Assembly (NCBI GenBank): GCA_964531805.1
Contig: CAZHGE010000009.1
Location: 1 to 47,384, forward strand
Direction: 5' to 3'
Length of the DNA stretch: 47,384 nucleotides
DNA from: RGIG8767 sp964531805
Lineage (GTDB): Bacteria; Bacillota; Clostridia; Lachnospirales; Lachnospiraceae
The notes under the pieces are model-generated. The model ran no database searches. It was not told where the DNA came from and saw only the letters and a program-made list of their open reading frames with translations. Shown here piece after piece: positions 26,009 to 33,292 of this stretch (position 1 is its first letter; each line of letters begins with the position of its first letter). Both the position numbers and the translations under genes were made by a program.

Positions 26009-27175
26009 ATGGTTACCTTACTTGCAAAACGTTTTATTCCCAATTATGAAAATATGAAATCCCCCGATGTACGTCATTCCTATGGAATGCTCTGTGGCAT
26101 TGTAGGAATCTTATTAAATATCCTCCTGTTTACTGGCAAATTTTTAGCCGGTATTTTCAGTCACTCCATTGCAATTACCGCAGATGCCCTGAATAATTTA
26201 TCCGATGCCGGTTCTTCTTTTATTACCTTAGCAGGTTTTAAACTGGCTTCCCAAAAGCCTGATCCCGACCATCCTTACGGTCATGGACGTATGGAATATC
26301 TTTCCGGACTGTTTGTATCCCTGCTGATTTTGCTGATGGCAGTCGAATTATTAAAAACATCCGTAGATAAGATCCTTCATCCCCAGGATACCTTAATCAA
26401 TCCTATTGTTATTACCATTCTGATTGCATCCATTCTGGTAAAATTGTATATGTCCTATTACAACCAACGCATTGGCAAAAAAATAGACAGTGCAGCATTA
26501 CTTGCGACAGCCACTGACAGCCGCGGTGACAGTATTTCCACACTGCTTGTTTTGGTTTCCTCTTTAATTTCTTTATTTACTGGTATTCAGATTGACGGCT
26601 GGTGCGGACTTTTCGTTGGAATTTTCATTCTATACTCCGGTTTTACCGCCGCAAAAGATACGATCAGCCCTCTTCTTGGGCAGGCACCCGCTAAAGAATA
26701 TGTGGAAGAGATTGAACGGATTGTTACATCCCATGACCTGATCTTGGGAATACATGATATGATGGTTCATGATTATGGTCCAGGCAGAGTTGTTGTATCC
26801 TTACACGCAGAAGTTCCTGCTGACGGAGATATATTAGAAATGCACGATCTAATCGACCACATCGAACATGATTTGGCCGATAGTTGTCACTGCGAAGCTG
26901 TCATCCACATGGACCCCATTGCTATTAACGACCCGGAAGTGGATGCATTAAAACAACTGGTAGACTCCGTTCTTACAGACATTGACGAAGGTCTCCGGTT
27001 CCATGATTTTAGAATTGTAAAAGGCCCCACCCACACCAATCTAATTTTTGATGTTCTTGTACCATACCAGTTTGGCATTGAAGACAGTGAATTAATTTCC
27101 CTCATTGATGAAGGCATCAAAAAAAGAAATCCTATCTATTTTAGTGTCATAAAAATTGATCATACATATATATAA
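26009..27175 (+). CDS. Cation diffusion facilitator metal exporter
   Basis: 388 residues from ATG 26009 (AAAGGA upstream); the frame extends upstream into a hairpin leader that is not coding. Six membrane segments in the first 215 residues, then a cytoplasmic domain. The transport-site motifs are NNLSD in TM2 and DSRGD in TM5, an N-D-D-D set without the His typical of zinc exporters, which hints at Mn or Fe export (inference). DPDHPYGHGRMEYL is the family loop. The C-terminal domain appears extended, with a second ferredoxin-like stretch after about residue 300. Confidence 0.92.
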   Translation: MVTLLAKRFIPNYENMKSPDVRHSYGMLCGIVGILLNILLFTGKFLAGIFSHSIAITADALNNLSDAGSSFITLAGFKLASQKPDPDHPYGHGRMEYLSGLFVSLLILLMAVELLKTSVDKILHPQDTLINPIVITILIASILVKLYMSYYNQRIGKKIDSAALLATATDSRGDSISTLLVLVSSLISLFTGIQIDGWCGLFVGIFILYSGFTAAKDTISPLLGQAPAKEYVEEIERIVTSHDLILGIHDMMVHDYGPGRVVVSLHAEVPADGDILEMHDLIDHIEHDLADSCHCEAVIHMDPIAINDPEVDALKQLVDSVLTDIDEGLRFHDFRIVKGPTHTNLIFDVLVPYQFGIEDSELISLIDEGIKKRNPIYFSVIKIDHTYI

Positions 27176-27203
27176 AAAGTTCTCCAAATATTCTATAATA
27201 TTG

Positions 27204-27240
27204 AAAATGAGGTTACATCTTCCTTGTAACCTCATTTTTT
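27204..27240 (+). terminator. Terminator of the CDF gene
   Basis: Stem AAAATGAGGTTACA / TGTAACCTCATTTT followed by T residues, 29 bases past the stop codon. Confidence 0.9.
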
Positions 27241-27256
27241 AATAATAATTTTAACA

Positions 27257-27285
27257 TTGTATAATCCGAAATAATATGCTAATAT
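27257..27285 (+). promoter_or_regulatory. Promoter of the BECR-like gene
   Basis: TTGTAT (27257-27262), 17 bases, TAATAT (27280-27285), placed about 57 bases before the start codon at 27343. Confidence 0.5.
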
Positions 27286-27342
27286 ATCCCAAACACAAAT
27301 TTCATGTCGCATATCATCTATCTAATTCTTGAGGAACTATCT

Positions 27343-27714
27343 ATGAAAAATTCTAACAGCCCTGTTGGTATCTACTCCGACACTTTCAATTCTTATTTAC
27401 CATACAATATAAAGAATCCCACTATTTATCAATCTCCTGGTCTTGCTAAGCACATTTTAAAACGTCATCCCGAATGTTTAAAATACCTAAACCTACTCCC
27501 AGAAATTATTTCTTCTCCCGATTATATTGGTATAAATCCAAATGAGAGTTCTCCCAGTTTTGAATTAGTAAAATCAATCTCTCCTAATATTCAAATTGGA
27601 ATCAAACTAGACACTAAAGGTGATTATTTATATGTAGCAACTTTACATACAATTACAGATTCAAAATTAAAACACGGTTTAAAAAACGGACGCTTGAAGA
27701 AATTTGACAAATAA
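27343..27714 (+). CDS. PBECR3-like small nuclease-fold protein
   Basis: 123 residues from ATG 27343 (GAGG eight bases upstream). After an 18-residue lead the sequence matches the pattern I know for phage-type BECR (barnase-EndoU-ColicinE5/D-RelE) domains: HILKRHPE, PEIISSPDYIGINP, a strand pair IGIKLD...YLYVATLHTI and GRLKKF. His and Arg near the front would be the candidate catalytic residues. The gene is markedly more AT-rich than its neighbours and stands alone, which suggests transfer. A strong promoter for a structured RNA overlaps its 3' end. Activity is inferred from the fold only. Confidence 0.6.
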   Translation: MKNSNSPVGIYSDTFNSYLPYNIKNPTIYQSPGLAKHILKRHPECLKYLNLLPEIISSPDYIGINPNESSPSFELVKSISPNIQIGIKLDTKGDYLYVATLHTITDSKLKHGLKNGRLKKFDK

Positions 27715-27732
27715 ACATACATAAATTATAAT
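27704..27732 (+). promoter_or_regulatory. Perfect consensus promoter of a small RNA gene
   Basis: TTGACA (27704-27709), exactly 17 bases, TATAAT (27727-27732). The -35 lies in the last codons of the BECR-like gene. No open frame follows before the terminator, so it drives a non-coding transcript. Confidence 0.8.
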
Positions 27733-27738
27733 AAGTAT

Positions 27739-27888
27739 ACACAAATGATAAGCATATCAAATTATAAAGGTCGGAAAGGCTCCCGACGCACTCGCAAGAG
27801 TACCTGAGATGATGGATACGCCGCCCATCTTATAATTTGATTAAATAAAAAGAAACCTAAACATCACTGTTTGTTTAGGTTTCTTTTT
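27739..27888 (+). ncRNA. Unidentified structured small RNA, about 150 nt
   Basis: Starts after a perfect promoter and ends at a strong terminator. A perfect 12-bp closing stem pairs 27756-27767 (ATCAAATTATAA) with 27830-27841. Inside are AGGT (27768-27771)/ACCT (27802-27805) closing a junction with two hairpins: CGG/CCG at 27772-27785 with a GGC-containing loop, and ACTC-GCAA-GAGT (27790-27801) with a GNRA tetraloop. A third hairpin is GATGG/CCATC (27811-27829), whose loop holds GCC able to kiss the GGC loop. The GC-rich core stands out in AT-rich surroundings. It is not tmRNA, SRP, 6S, RNase P or a riboswitch class I know. Confidence 0.65.
27847..27888. terminator. Bidirectional terminator of the small RNA and thiN
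   Basis: Perfect 17-base arms, AAAAAGAAACCTAAACA and its complement, around an eight-base loop; T runs on both strands. It ends the small RNA on the plus strand and thiN on the minus strand. Confidence 0.92.
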
Positions 27889-27896
27889 ATTTAGTC

Positions 27897-28541
27897 TTAT
27901 CTGTCCATTACCAAAAGAAGGACTCCGTCTCTAACACTGACCTCTGCTTCTTTGCCGATAAACTCATTGCTGACACCTAAAGGATATGCTGCTGTCAGTT
28001 CTGCATCTTCCAATTCATATTTTAATCCCTTAAGCGTCACCCCCTCCGCCTTCTCAGAATACGAAAATACCGAAATATAGCCTGAGTGTTCTTCATCAAA
28101 CATAACGGTCTCACTCTGTATCAGAAACGCTTTGGTATCTTTCCCAATCAGAACACCTTTCAGTCCCCGTTCTTTTAAATACAAAAGACACTGGATATTG
28201 GCTATGGTATGGCTCAGTCTTCCGCCCAATCCCCCATAGATTACAAAATCGGAAATTCCTTTATCCATGGCAAATTTGATTGCCGCCAACATATCGGTAT
28301 CATCCTTTTCACAAGGCAGACGCCTTATACAGTCCTGCGGATACCTTTCTAACAAAGTTTGATTTTCAATTGGCAGGGAATCAAAATCACCAATGATGTA
28401 ATCCGGCGTGATATCATTTTCGGCACAAAAAAGAAGTCCACCATCTAAAGCAATAACTAAGTCTTCTTTTTCTATTTGAATACATCCACCACTCACATCT
28501 CCTGCACCTATTAGAATTGCTTGTTTTTTGTTCTGTTCCAT
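27897..28541 (-). CDS. thiN: Thiamine diphosphokinase
   Basis: 214 residues. Transfers diphosphate from ATP to thiamine, making the active cofactor. Motifs: IALDGG, the PDYIIGDFDSL metal site, EKDDTDMLAAIKFA, and GGLGGRLSHTIANI. GGAG lies eight bases before the ATG. Divergent from the metallopeptidase gene, with the two start regions only 41 bases apart. Confidence 0.93.
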   Translation of the reverse strand: MEQNKKQAILIGAGDVSGGCIQIEKEDLVIALDGGLLFCAENDITPDYIIGDFDSLPIENQTLLERYPQDCIRRLPCEKDDTDMLAAIKFAMDKGISDFVIYGGLGGRLSHTIANIQCLLYLKERGLKGVLIGKDTKAFLIQSETVMFDEEHSGYISVFSYSEKAEGVTLKGLKYELEDAELTAAYPLGVSNEFIGKEAEVSVRDGVLLLVMDR

Positions 28542-28567
28542 TTTTCTATCTCCAGTTACGAAATTAT

Positions 28568-28575
28568 GTTACAAT
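28568..28575 (+). promoter_or_regulatory. Extended -10 promoter directly at the metallopeptidase start
   Basis: TGTTACAAT: TG-N-TACAAT, with the -10 ending seven bases before the ATG at 28583. No ribosome site is present, so transcription probably starts at or next to the start codon (leaderless mRNA). Confidence 0.5.
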
Positions 28576-28582
28576 AAAATCT

Positions 28583-29176
28583 ATGGACACTATACTTAAT
28601 TTTTCAACAAACGAAAACAGCATATCCCTGCCCGCCAAAATCATCCGCAGTAAGCGAAAGACTGTAGGTATTTCCATAAAACCCGGCGGTGAAATTATCA
28701 TCCGCGCGCCGCGTCATTTGCCCAGAGCCGCTATTCTATCCTTTGCCTATGGAAAGGCAGACTGGATTCTGTCCTCATATGAAAAACAGAAAAATCGCGC
28801 AGTCCCACTGACAGATGCGCCAAAGGATGCTGCCACCCTGGCATTGGAAAAACGCTATCGCGATGCTGCCAAAGATTATATTCCCAAAAGAGTAGAATAT
28901 TATCATGAATTTACCGGAGGAAATTATGATAAAATCACCATCCGTGATCAAAAATCAAGATGGGGCAGTTGTTCATCCAATGGAACACTTTCTTTTAACT
29001 ACCGCTTAATGTTAGCACCACCCAGGGTATTGGACTATGTGGTTGTACACGAATTATGTCATTTAACCCATATGAACCACTCTGCCGATTTTTGGAATAT
29101 GGTGGCTTCCATTCTTCCCGATTATAAAGAATACCGTAAGTGGCTCAAGGAAAATGGACACACACTGCATGTATAA
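28583..29176 (+). CDS. YgjP-type (M48-like) metallopeptidase
   Basis: 197 residues from ATG 28583; the frame runs back into the thiN region without a usable start. The first 90 residues carry RKTVGISIKPGGEIIIRAPRH, then IRDQKSRWGSCSSNGTLSFNYRL and the zinc motif VVHELCHLTHMNHSADFW (HExxH). This is the DUF45/YgjP family, intracellular zinc peptidases of unknown substrate. No Shine-Dalgarno sequence is visible. Confidence 0.88.
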   Translation: MDTILNFSTNENSISLPAKIIRSKRKTVGISIKPGGEIIIRAPRHLPRAAILSFAYGKADWILSSYEKQKNRAVPLTDAPKDAATLALEKRYRDAAKDYIPKRVEYYHEFTGGNYDKITIRDQKSRWGSCSSNGTLSFNYRLMLAPPRVLDYVVVHELCHLTHMNHSADFWNMVASILPDYKEYRKWLKENGHTLHV

Positions 29177-29251
29177 ACGCAAAGGAAATTGTTCAGCCTC
29201 TGTATATAGGCTCATGCCGTTTAACACAGCCTCATGCGCAGAATATATACT

Positions 29252-31261
29252 CTAACTTTTTTCTTCATTTACTAAATTATCATAAGCCAGATATGCCGCG
29301 CCTTTTACTGCCGCATATTTGGTATCCTCCATAATACAGACATCCGCACCTACTGCAAAAAGACCTCTCAAGCGCTTCCACAAATATGAATAGTTGGCTA
29401 ATTCTCCCGAAAAATACACCTTGGTAACCGCTTCCGGATCAAACTGTACGCCATTCAAAACGCTTCTTATCATATCTTCTATCTTTTCCATAAGCGGATC
29501 TAGCACTTCCTGCGCAAAAAATGGCTCATAATATGTTTCTACCTTATCAGCAAACATACAATCATCCAAAATCAGATTCGCCCACTGGCAACGAGTAAGC
29601 TGATGCAAAACATTCTCTGCCATATAATAACGATATTGTTTTTCCTCTCTCGTCGCATCCACATCCTCGGTTTCATCAAAAAAGAAGTCAAAAATGGTTT
29701 CCTCATATATACTCTGATCCATCGTAATTTCTAATTCATGACGAAGGCTTTCTTTGATATCAAAATCTTCCTGCGGAAGACGCAGAATTTTTTGATTTAA
29801 GATATTTACATCCTTATCACCGAGCCTGCTTACAACCGTTATGCAAAGATAATCCAGATTCCAGTCAAACACCAGACCATTCTCATAGCCAACCAAAACA
29901 TTCTCTTTGTCCATATGTTCATAAGCCGCCACAATGCAAAGGGCTCTTGGAACCAGTTCTACATTGGTGAGCCCAGCCAGTTCCACTGCTTTTTTCACAC
30001 AGTCATAAGTTCCTGCTTCCTGTAATTCCAATTCTTCATAAAGCAAAAGACTTAATGCCGCCTGCGGGTCTGTTTCTATTTTTCTTTCTAATTCATCCAG
30101 TGCTTTTTCCGATTCTTCTACACTCAAAAGTTCTGTTGGCAGACAGATCACTACCGAAGCCGTTTCCATATCAACATAGTCTTCGGCTTTTTTTAGTATT
30201 CTGTTGATGGATTTGCCCATTTCAGATGCCGCGACTCCCAAATCAGAATGAGTGGTAAATCCGTTAAAATCAAATTCGGATTTGTGGTTCATTACCAAAT
30301 CCACTTCGTCCTTAGAACGGTACATAGCACCACGGGACACCTGCAAATCCAATTCCATCCCCAATGCATTTGGATACTCTCTGCTATCCTCGATCTCTTT
30401 TTTCACCATCTCTAATTGCGGATAATGAAACTTCATGTATGCCATTTGGTATGCCAGTATCCGATACGACAAGGGATAATCTTCTATTCGTAAGTTGGCT
30501 TCACTTAAAAAAATCCCCTTATTTCCCGGCTGAAGCATCTTTAAAACCTCCTGTCCAAACGGCAGTACCGACATAATATCTTCACACTCGTTTATATCCT
30601 TAAAAGAAATCTTTTCTACATAAAAGTATGGGTCAATATATTTACGGATATCTTCTTCGGTTTGTAAAACAGCAAGACAGGACACAAAGGCATATAAATC
30701 CGCCCTATGCAGCCTATAGGTTTTTGTTTCTTCCAAAACCAGACAAACTACATTAAAACCGTTTTTAGCAGTCACTTTTTCCTTATCTGCTATTATATGA
30801 CACAATTTTACCCGGTCACCAAAACATTCCTGATAACGTGGATAATTATTAACCTCTGTGCAGATACATGAGTAACCCACATCAGTCAGTTTCCCCAGCG
30901 CCTCATATGTAAGAATCAGTTCTCCTTTTGTTACAACGCCCTTATCTAAAAGGCTGCGGTATTCCCTCGTATCATCACAACACAGATACACCCGGCTAAG
31001 CATCTCTTCATCTGCAAATTCCACACACACTTCAAGCGCAAGCAGCCTGCCTTTTGAAAAAACGTCCTTTTCAGAATCATTGATTTCTATTTCTGTTTCT
31101 GAACTTACGATGCCATTTTGTACCAGTTTCAAAAGTCCGGAATGAAAAAGAACATTATATACATTGCCACCGGCTTTTATAATCTTTTTCATCCGCTTTT
31201 TTATTGTATATGCCGATCCTATCCCGCCATAAAAGTTTTCTGCCACAATATTTCTGCCCAC
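29252..31261 (-). CDS. Second Hsp70-like paralogue of the AAA-protease operon
   Basis: 669 residues. The start is GTG at 31259-31261, directly after the stop codon of its paralogue, with AAGGG seven bases upstream. Residues 1-290 are an N-terminal region shared only with the paralogue; from about 298 it follows the Hsp70/actin ATPase layout: strand GMELDLQVSRG in the position of phosphate-1 (usual GIDLGTTNS), ALCIVAAYE in that of EPTAAALAYG, LVFDWNLDYLCITVV for phosphate-2 (usual VFDLGGGTFDVSIL), and KVYFSGELANYSYLW...AAVKGAAYLAY for the adenosine motif. The Gly-rich loops are lost, so ATP binding is doubtful. Likely DUF5716 family (not certain). Function unknown; partner of the protease by context. 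Confidence 0.75.
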   Translation of the reverse strand: MGRNIVAENFYGGIGSAYTIKKRMKKIIKAGGNVYNVLFHSGLLKLVQNGIVSSETEIEINDSEKDVFSKGRLLALEVCVEFADEEMLSRVYLCCDDTREYRSLLDKGVVTKGELILTYEALGKLTDVGYSCICTEVNNYPRYQECFGDRVKLCHIIADKEKVTAKNGFNVVCLVLEETKTYRLHRADLYAFVSCLAVLQTEEDIRKYIDPYFYVEKISFKDINECEDIMSVLPFGQEVLKMLQPGNKGIFLSEANLRIEDYPLSYRILAYQMAYMKFHYPQLEMVKKEIEDSREYPNALGMELDLQVSRGAMYRSKDEVDLVMNHKSEFDFNGFTTHSDLGVAASEMGKSINRILKKAEDYVDMETASVVICLPTELLSVEESEKALDELERKIETDPQAALSLLLYEELELQEAGTYDCVKKAVELAGLTNVELVPRALCIVAAYEHMDKENVLVGYENGLVFDWNLDYLCITVVSRLGDKDVNILNQKILRLPQEDFDIKESLRHELEITMDQSIYEETIFDFFFDETEDVDATREEKQYRYYMAENVLHQLTRCQWANLILDDCMFADKVETYYEPFFAQEVLDPLMEKIEDMIRSVLNGVQFDPEAVTKVYFSGELANYSYLWKRLRGLFAVGADVCIMEDTKYAAVKGAAYLAYDNLVNEEKS

Positions 31262-33292
31262 TTATTTACCCTTCTGCTTTCCGGCAAGATAAGCAGCCCC
31301 TATTACTGCCGCCTTACTTGTATCTGCCATCACACGAACCTTACCTTTTCCAAAATATTCTTCCAGACAATCCCAGACATAGGGATAATTTCCCCAATGT
31401 CCGGAAACATAGACTTTATTAATATCCTCTTTTTCAAACCAACTAAAACGCAGTACGCGTTCTATCACTTCTTTCGCTTCCTCAAAATAGGGCTTGAAAA
31501 TTTCCTTGAATCGCGCATATGGTAATTCCTCTTCCACATACGCCCATTCATTTTTCAAAATCAAAACACCATTATTCTCCCGCATGAACTGTTTCATTAC
31601 CGTATCACAAGAATTATAAAGTGCCTGCCATGCCGCTTCATTCGATTCATCCAGTTTCATCAGTTTTAGAAATTCTTCCTGTTCTAACATTTTGGCACGT
31701 ATATTATGGAAAAGAATATCATACACGGTCGTTTCTTCCATGATATCCTCTGTCCTCTCAAGTGGATTATCATCTTCATTATCCGCAAGTACTTTGACAC
31801 CATATCCCTCGCCCTGGAGAAGCGACACTTCCACATAATCATTACGCCAGTCAAAAACAATCGCATGTTCATACTTTTTCAGTGCATTGTCAGGATTTAG
31901 AGCTTCATAGCCTGCATGAATTGCCAGTGCTCTATCATAAGTCTCTACCTGTTCCATGTCTGCCATCTGCGCTGCACCTTTAACGAGATCCTTCCCATCC
32001 ATCTCTTCTAATTCCAGTTCATAGTAGAGCATAACCTCCTCTTTTCTTTTCGGTAAAACGGAAATGCCCTCTTCATACTTTTTCATATAGCGTTGTATAT
32101 CTTCTTTCCGCGGTACCCACATAGGCAGACTAATTCCCATACACGTAACATCATTATAAATGTTGGTTTTAAGCATATTACGAAAAGACAATCCCAGTTC
32201 AGATATTCCAACACCTGCATTGTACAAATCATACCTTAGGTCAAACCTGTATACGTCTTCTATCTCACAATCGCAGGACATCGCAGTCACACCTGTATAT
32301 AATTTAGGATTTTTGATCAGATAAACCGATCCATCCGACATACAATTAGCCGCATATAAGTCTGTTTCCATGGATGCACCGACTGCCACACATTCTGCCT
32401 CGGGCAGCGGCCGGTTCATCTTTTCCTGTAAATCCGGGTAATGATATTCAATATATGCGGTGTAATACGCAAGACGCTGATAGCAGTTAGGGAAATCCTC
32501 TAATTCATAACCCATTTCCCGCAAAAACACATTTTCATTTTCAGTTTTTAAGTATCTCGCCACTTCTGTGTCATACTTGTCAATCCTGTTTATTAAAAAG
32601 AACGGATTGATATTCTGACGGATATAACGTTCTCTCGCAAGCAGCCGGAAACAGGTATTAATCGCATAATAATCCACTTCAAACACATAGTCTAAAGGTG
32701 CCTCCATTTTGAAAGACATTTGCTTATCCTCAACCTCAACCATATAATCCAGAATCAGATACACCTCTTTATATCCATTTGAAGAAGTCTTAATCCGGTT
32801 GCTCCAGGGTTGTATATTCCGAACCAAAAGATTACTTCCAAACACTTCCCCATAAGCACTCCCAGAAACCTCCTGCAGACTTTCTTCTGTAGGAACAATG
32901 CAGGAATATCCTTTACGTGCCCATTTTTTTAGTTTTTCTTTTGTCAGAATCAGTTTTCCATTGTCTGTAATACCATCTTTAAAAACAGAATAATACCCGT
33001 TTATACTATCTGAAAATAAATAGGCTTTTTGCGGCTCCTTATTGTCCTCCACTTCCATATAGATTTCGAGTGCAATGATTCGGTTGCCGGACTGCATCTT
33101 TTTTAAACAGTCCACATCTTCCCAATCATTTTGATCAAAAAAGCCAAAAATTTCTAATGTATCCAGCCCTGAATGTTTTAATATCTCGTATGGAAGTCCA
33201 CCCAGTCTGGTAAAGCAGTCCCTGATATTTTGAAAATCTTCAAACCATTCTGCTAAAAGCGGACAATTATAGGGTAATGTTTTTTCAGCCAT
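31262..33292 (-). CDS. First Hsp70-like paralogue of the AAA-protease operon
   Basis: 676 residues. Its ATG overlaps the protease stop codon by one base (TAATG), so translation is coupled. Same layout as the following gene, with low but clear identity across the full length. Hsp70-like signals: VGASMETDLYAAN (phosphate-1 position, 304-316), RALAIHAGYEALN (454-466), AIVFDWRNDYVEVSLL (477-492, phosphate-2 with GGG replaced by RND), and INKVYVSGHWGNYPYVWDCL with AAVIGAAYLAG (624-671, adenosine motif). No membrane segments. The substrate-binding domain of true Hsp70 is missing; a unique 300-residue N-terminal domain is present instead. Confidence 0.77.
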   Translation of the reverse strand: MAEKTLPYNCPLLAEWFEDFQNIRDCFTRLGGLPYEILKHSGLDTLEIFGFFDQNDWEDVDCLKKMQSGNRIIALEIYMEVEDNKEPQKAYLFSDSINGYYSVFKDGITDNGKLILTKEKLKKWARKGYSCIVPTEESLQEVSGSAYGEVFGSNLLVRNIQPWSNRIKTSSNGYKEVYLILDYMVEVEDKQMSFKMEAPLDYVFEVDYYAINTCFRLLARERYIRQNINPFFLINRIDKYDTEVARYLKTENENVFLREMGYELEDFPNCYQRLAYYTAYIEYHYPDLQEKMNRPLPEAECVAVGASMETDLYAANCMSDGSVYLIKNPKLYTGVTAMSCDCEIEDVYRFDLRYDLYNAGVGISELGLSFRNMLKTNIYNDVTCMGISLPMWVPRKEDIQRYMKKYEEGISVLPKRKEEVMLYYELELEEMDGKDLVKGAAQMADMEQVETYDRALAIHAGYEALNPDNALKKYEHAIVFDWRNDYVEVSLLQGEGYGVKVLADNEDDNPLERTEDIMEETTVYDILFHNIRAKMLEQEEFLKLMKLDESNEAAWQALYNSCDTVMKQFMRENNGVLILKNEWAYVEEELPYARFKEIFKPYFEEAKEVIERVLRFSWFEKEDINKVYVSGHWGNYPYVWDCLEEYFGKGKVRVMADTSKAAVIGAAYLAGKQKGK

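Noticed and set aside
27756..27841. Known ribozyme or riboswitch (twister, hammerhead, TPP, c-di-GMP, fluoride, ZTP) for the small RNA
   Set aside because: A CTGAGA near the middle recalls TPP, but the rest of that consensus is missing; hammerhead and twister cores are not present on either strand.
27756..27841. Retron msr/msd or mobile-element end
   Set aside because: The inverted ends suggested it, but there is no reverse transcriptase or transposase nearby and the unit is too short.
29177..29251. Hairpin between convergent genes
   Set aside because: GCCT/AGGC and repeated GGCTCATGC-like words occur, but no convincing terminator stem with a T run.
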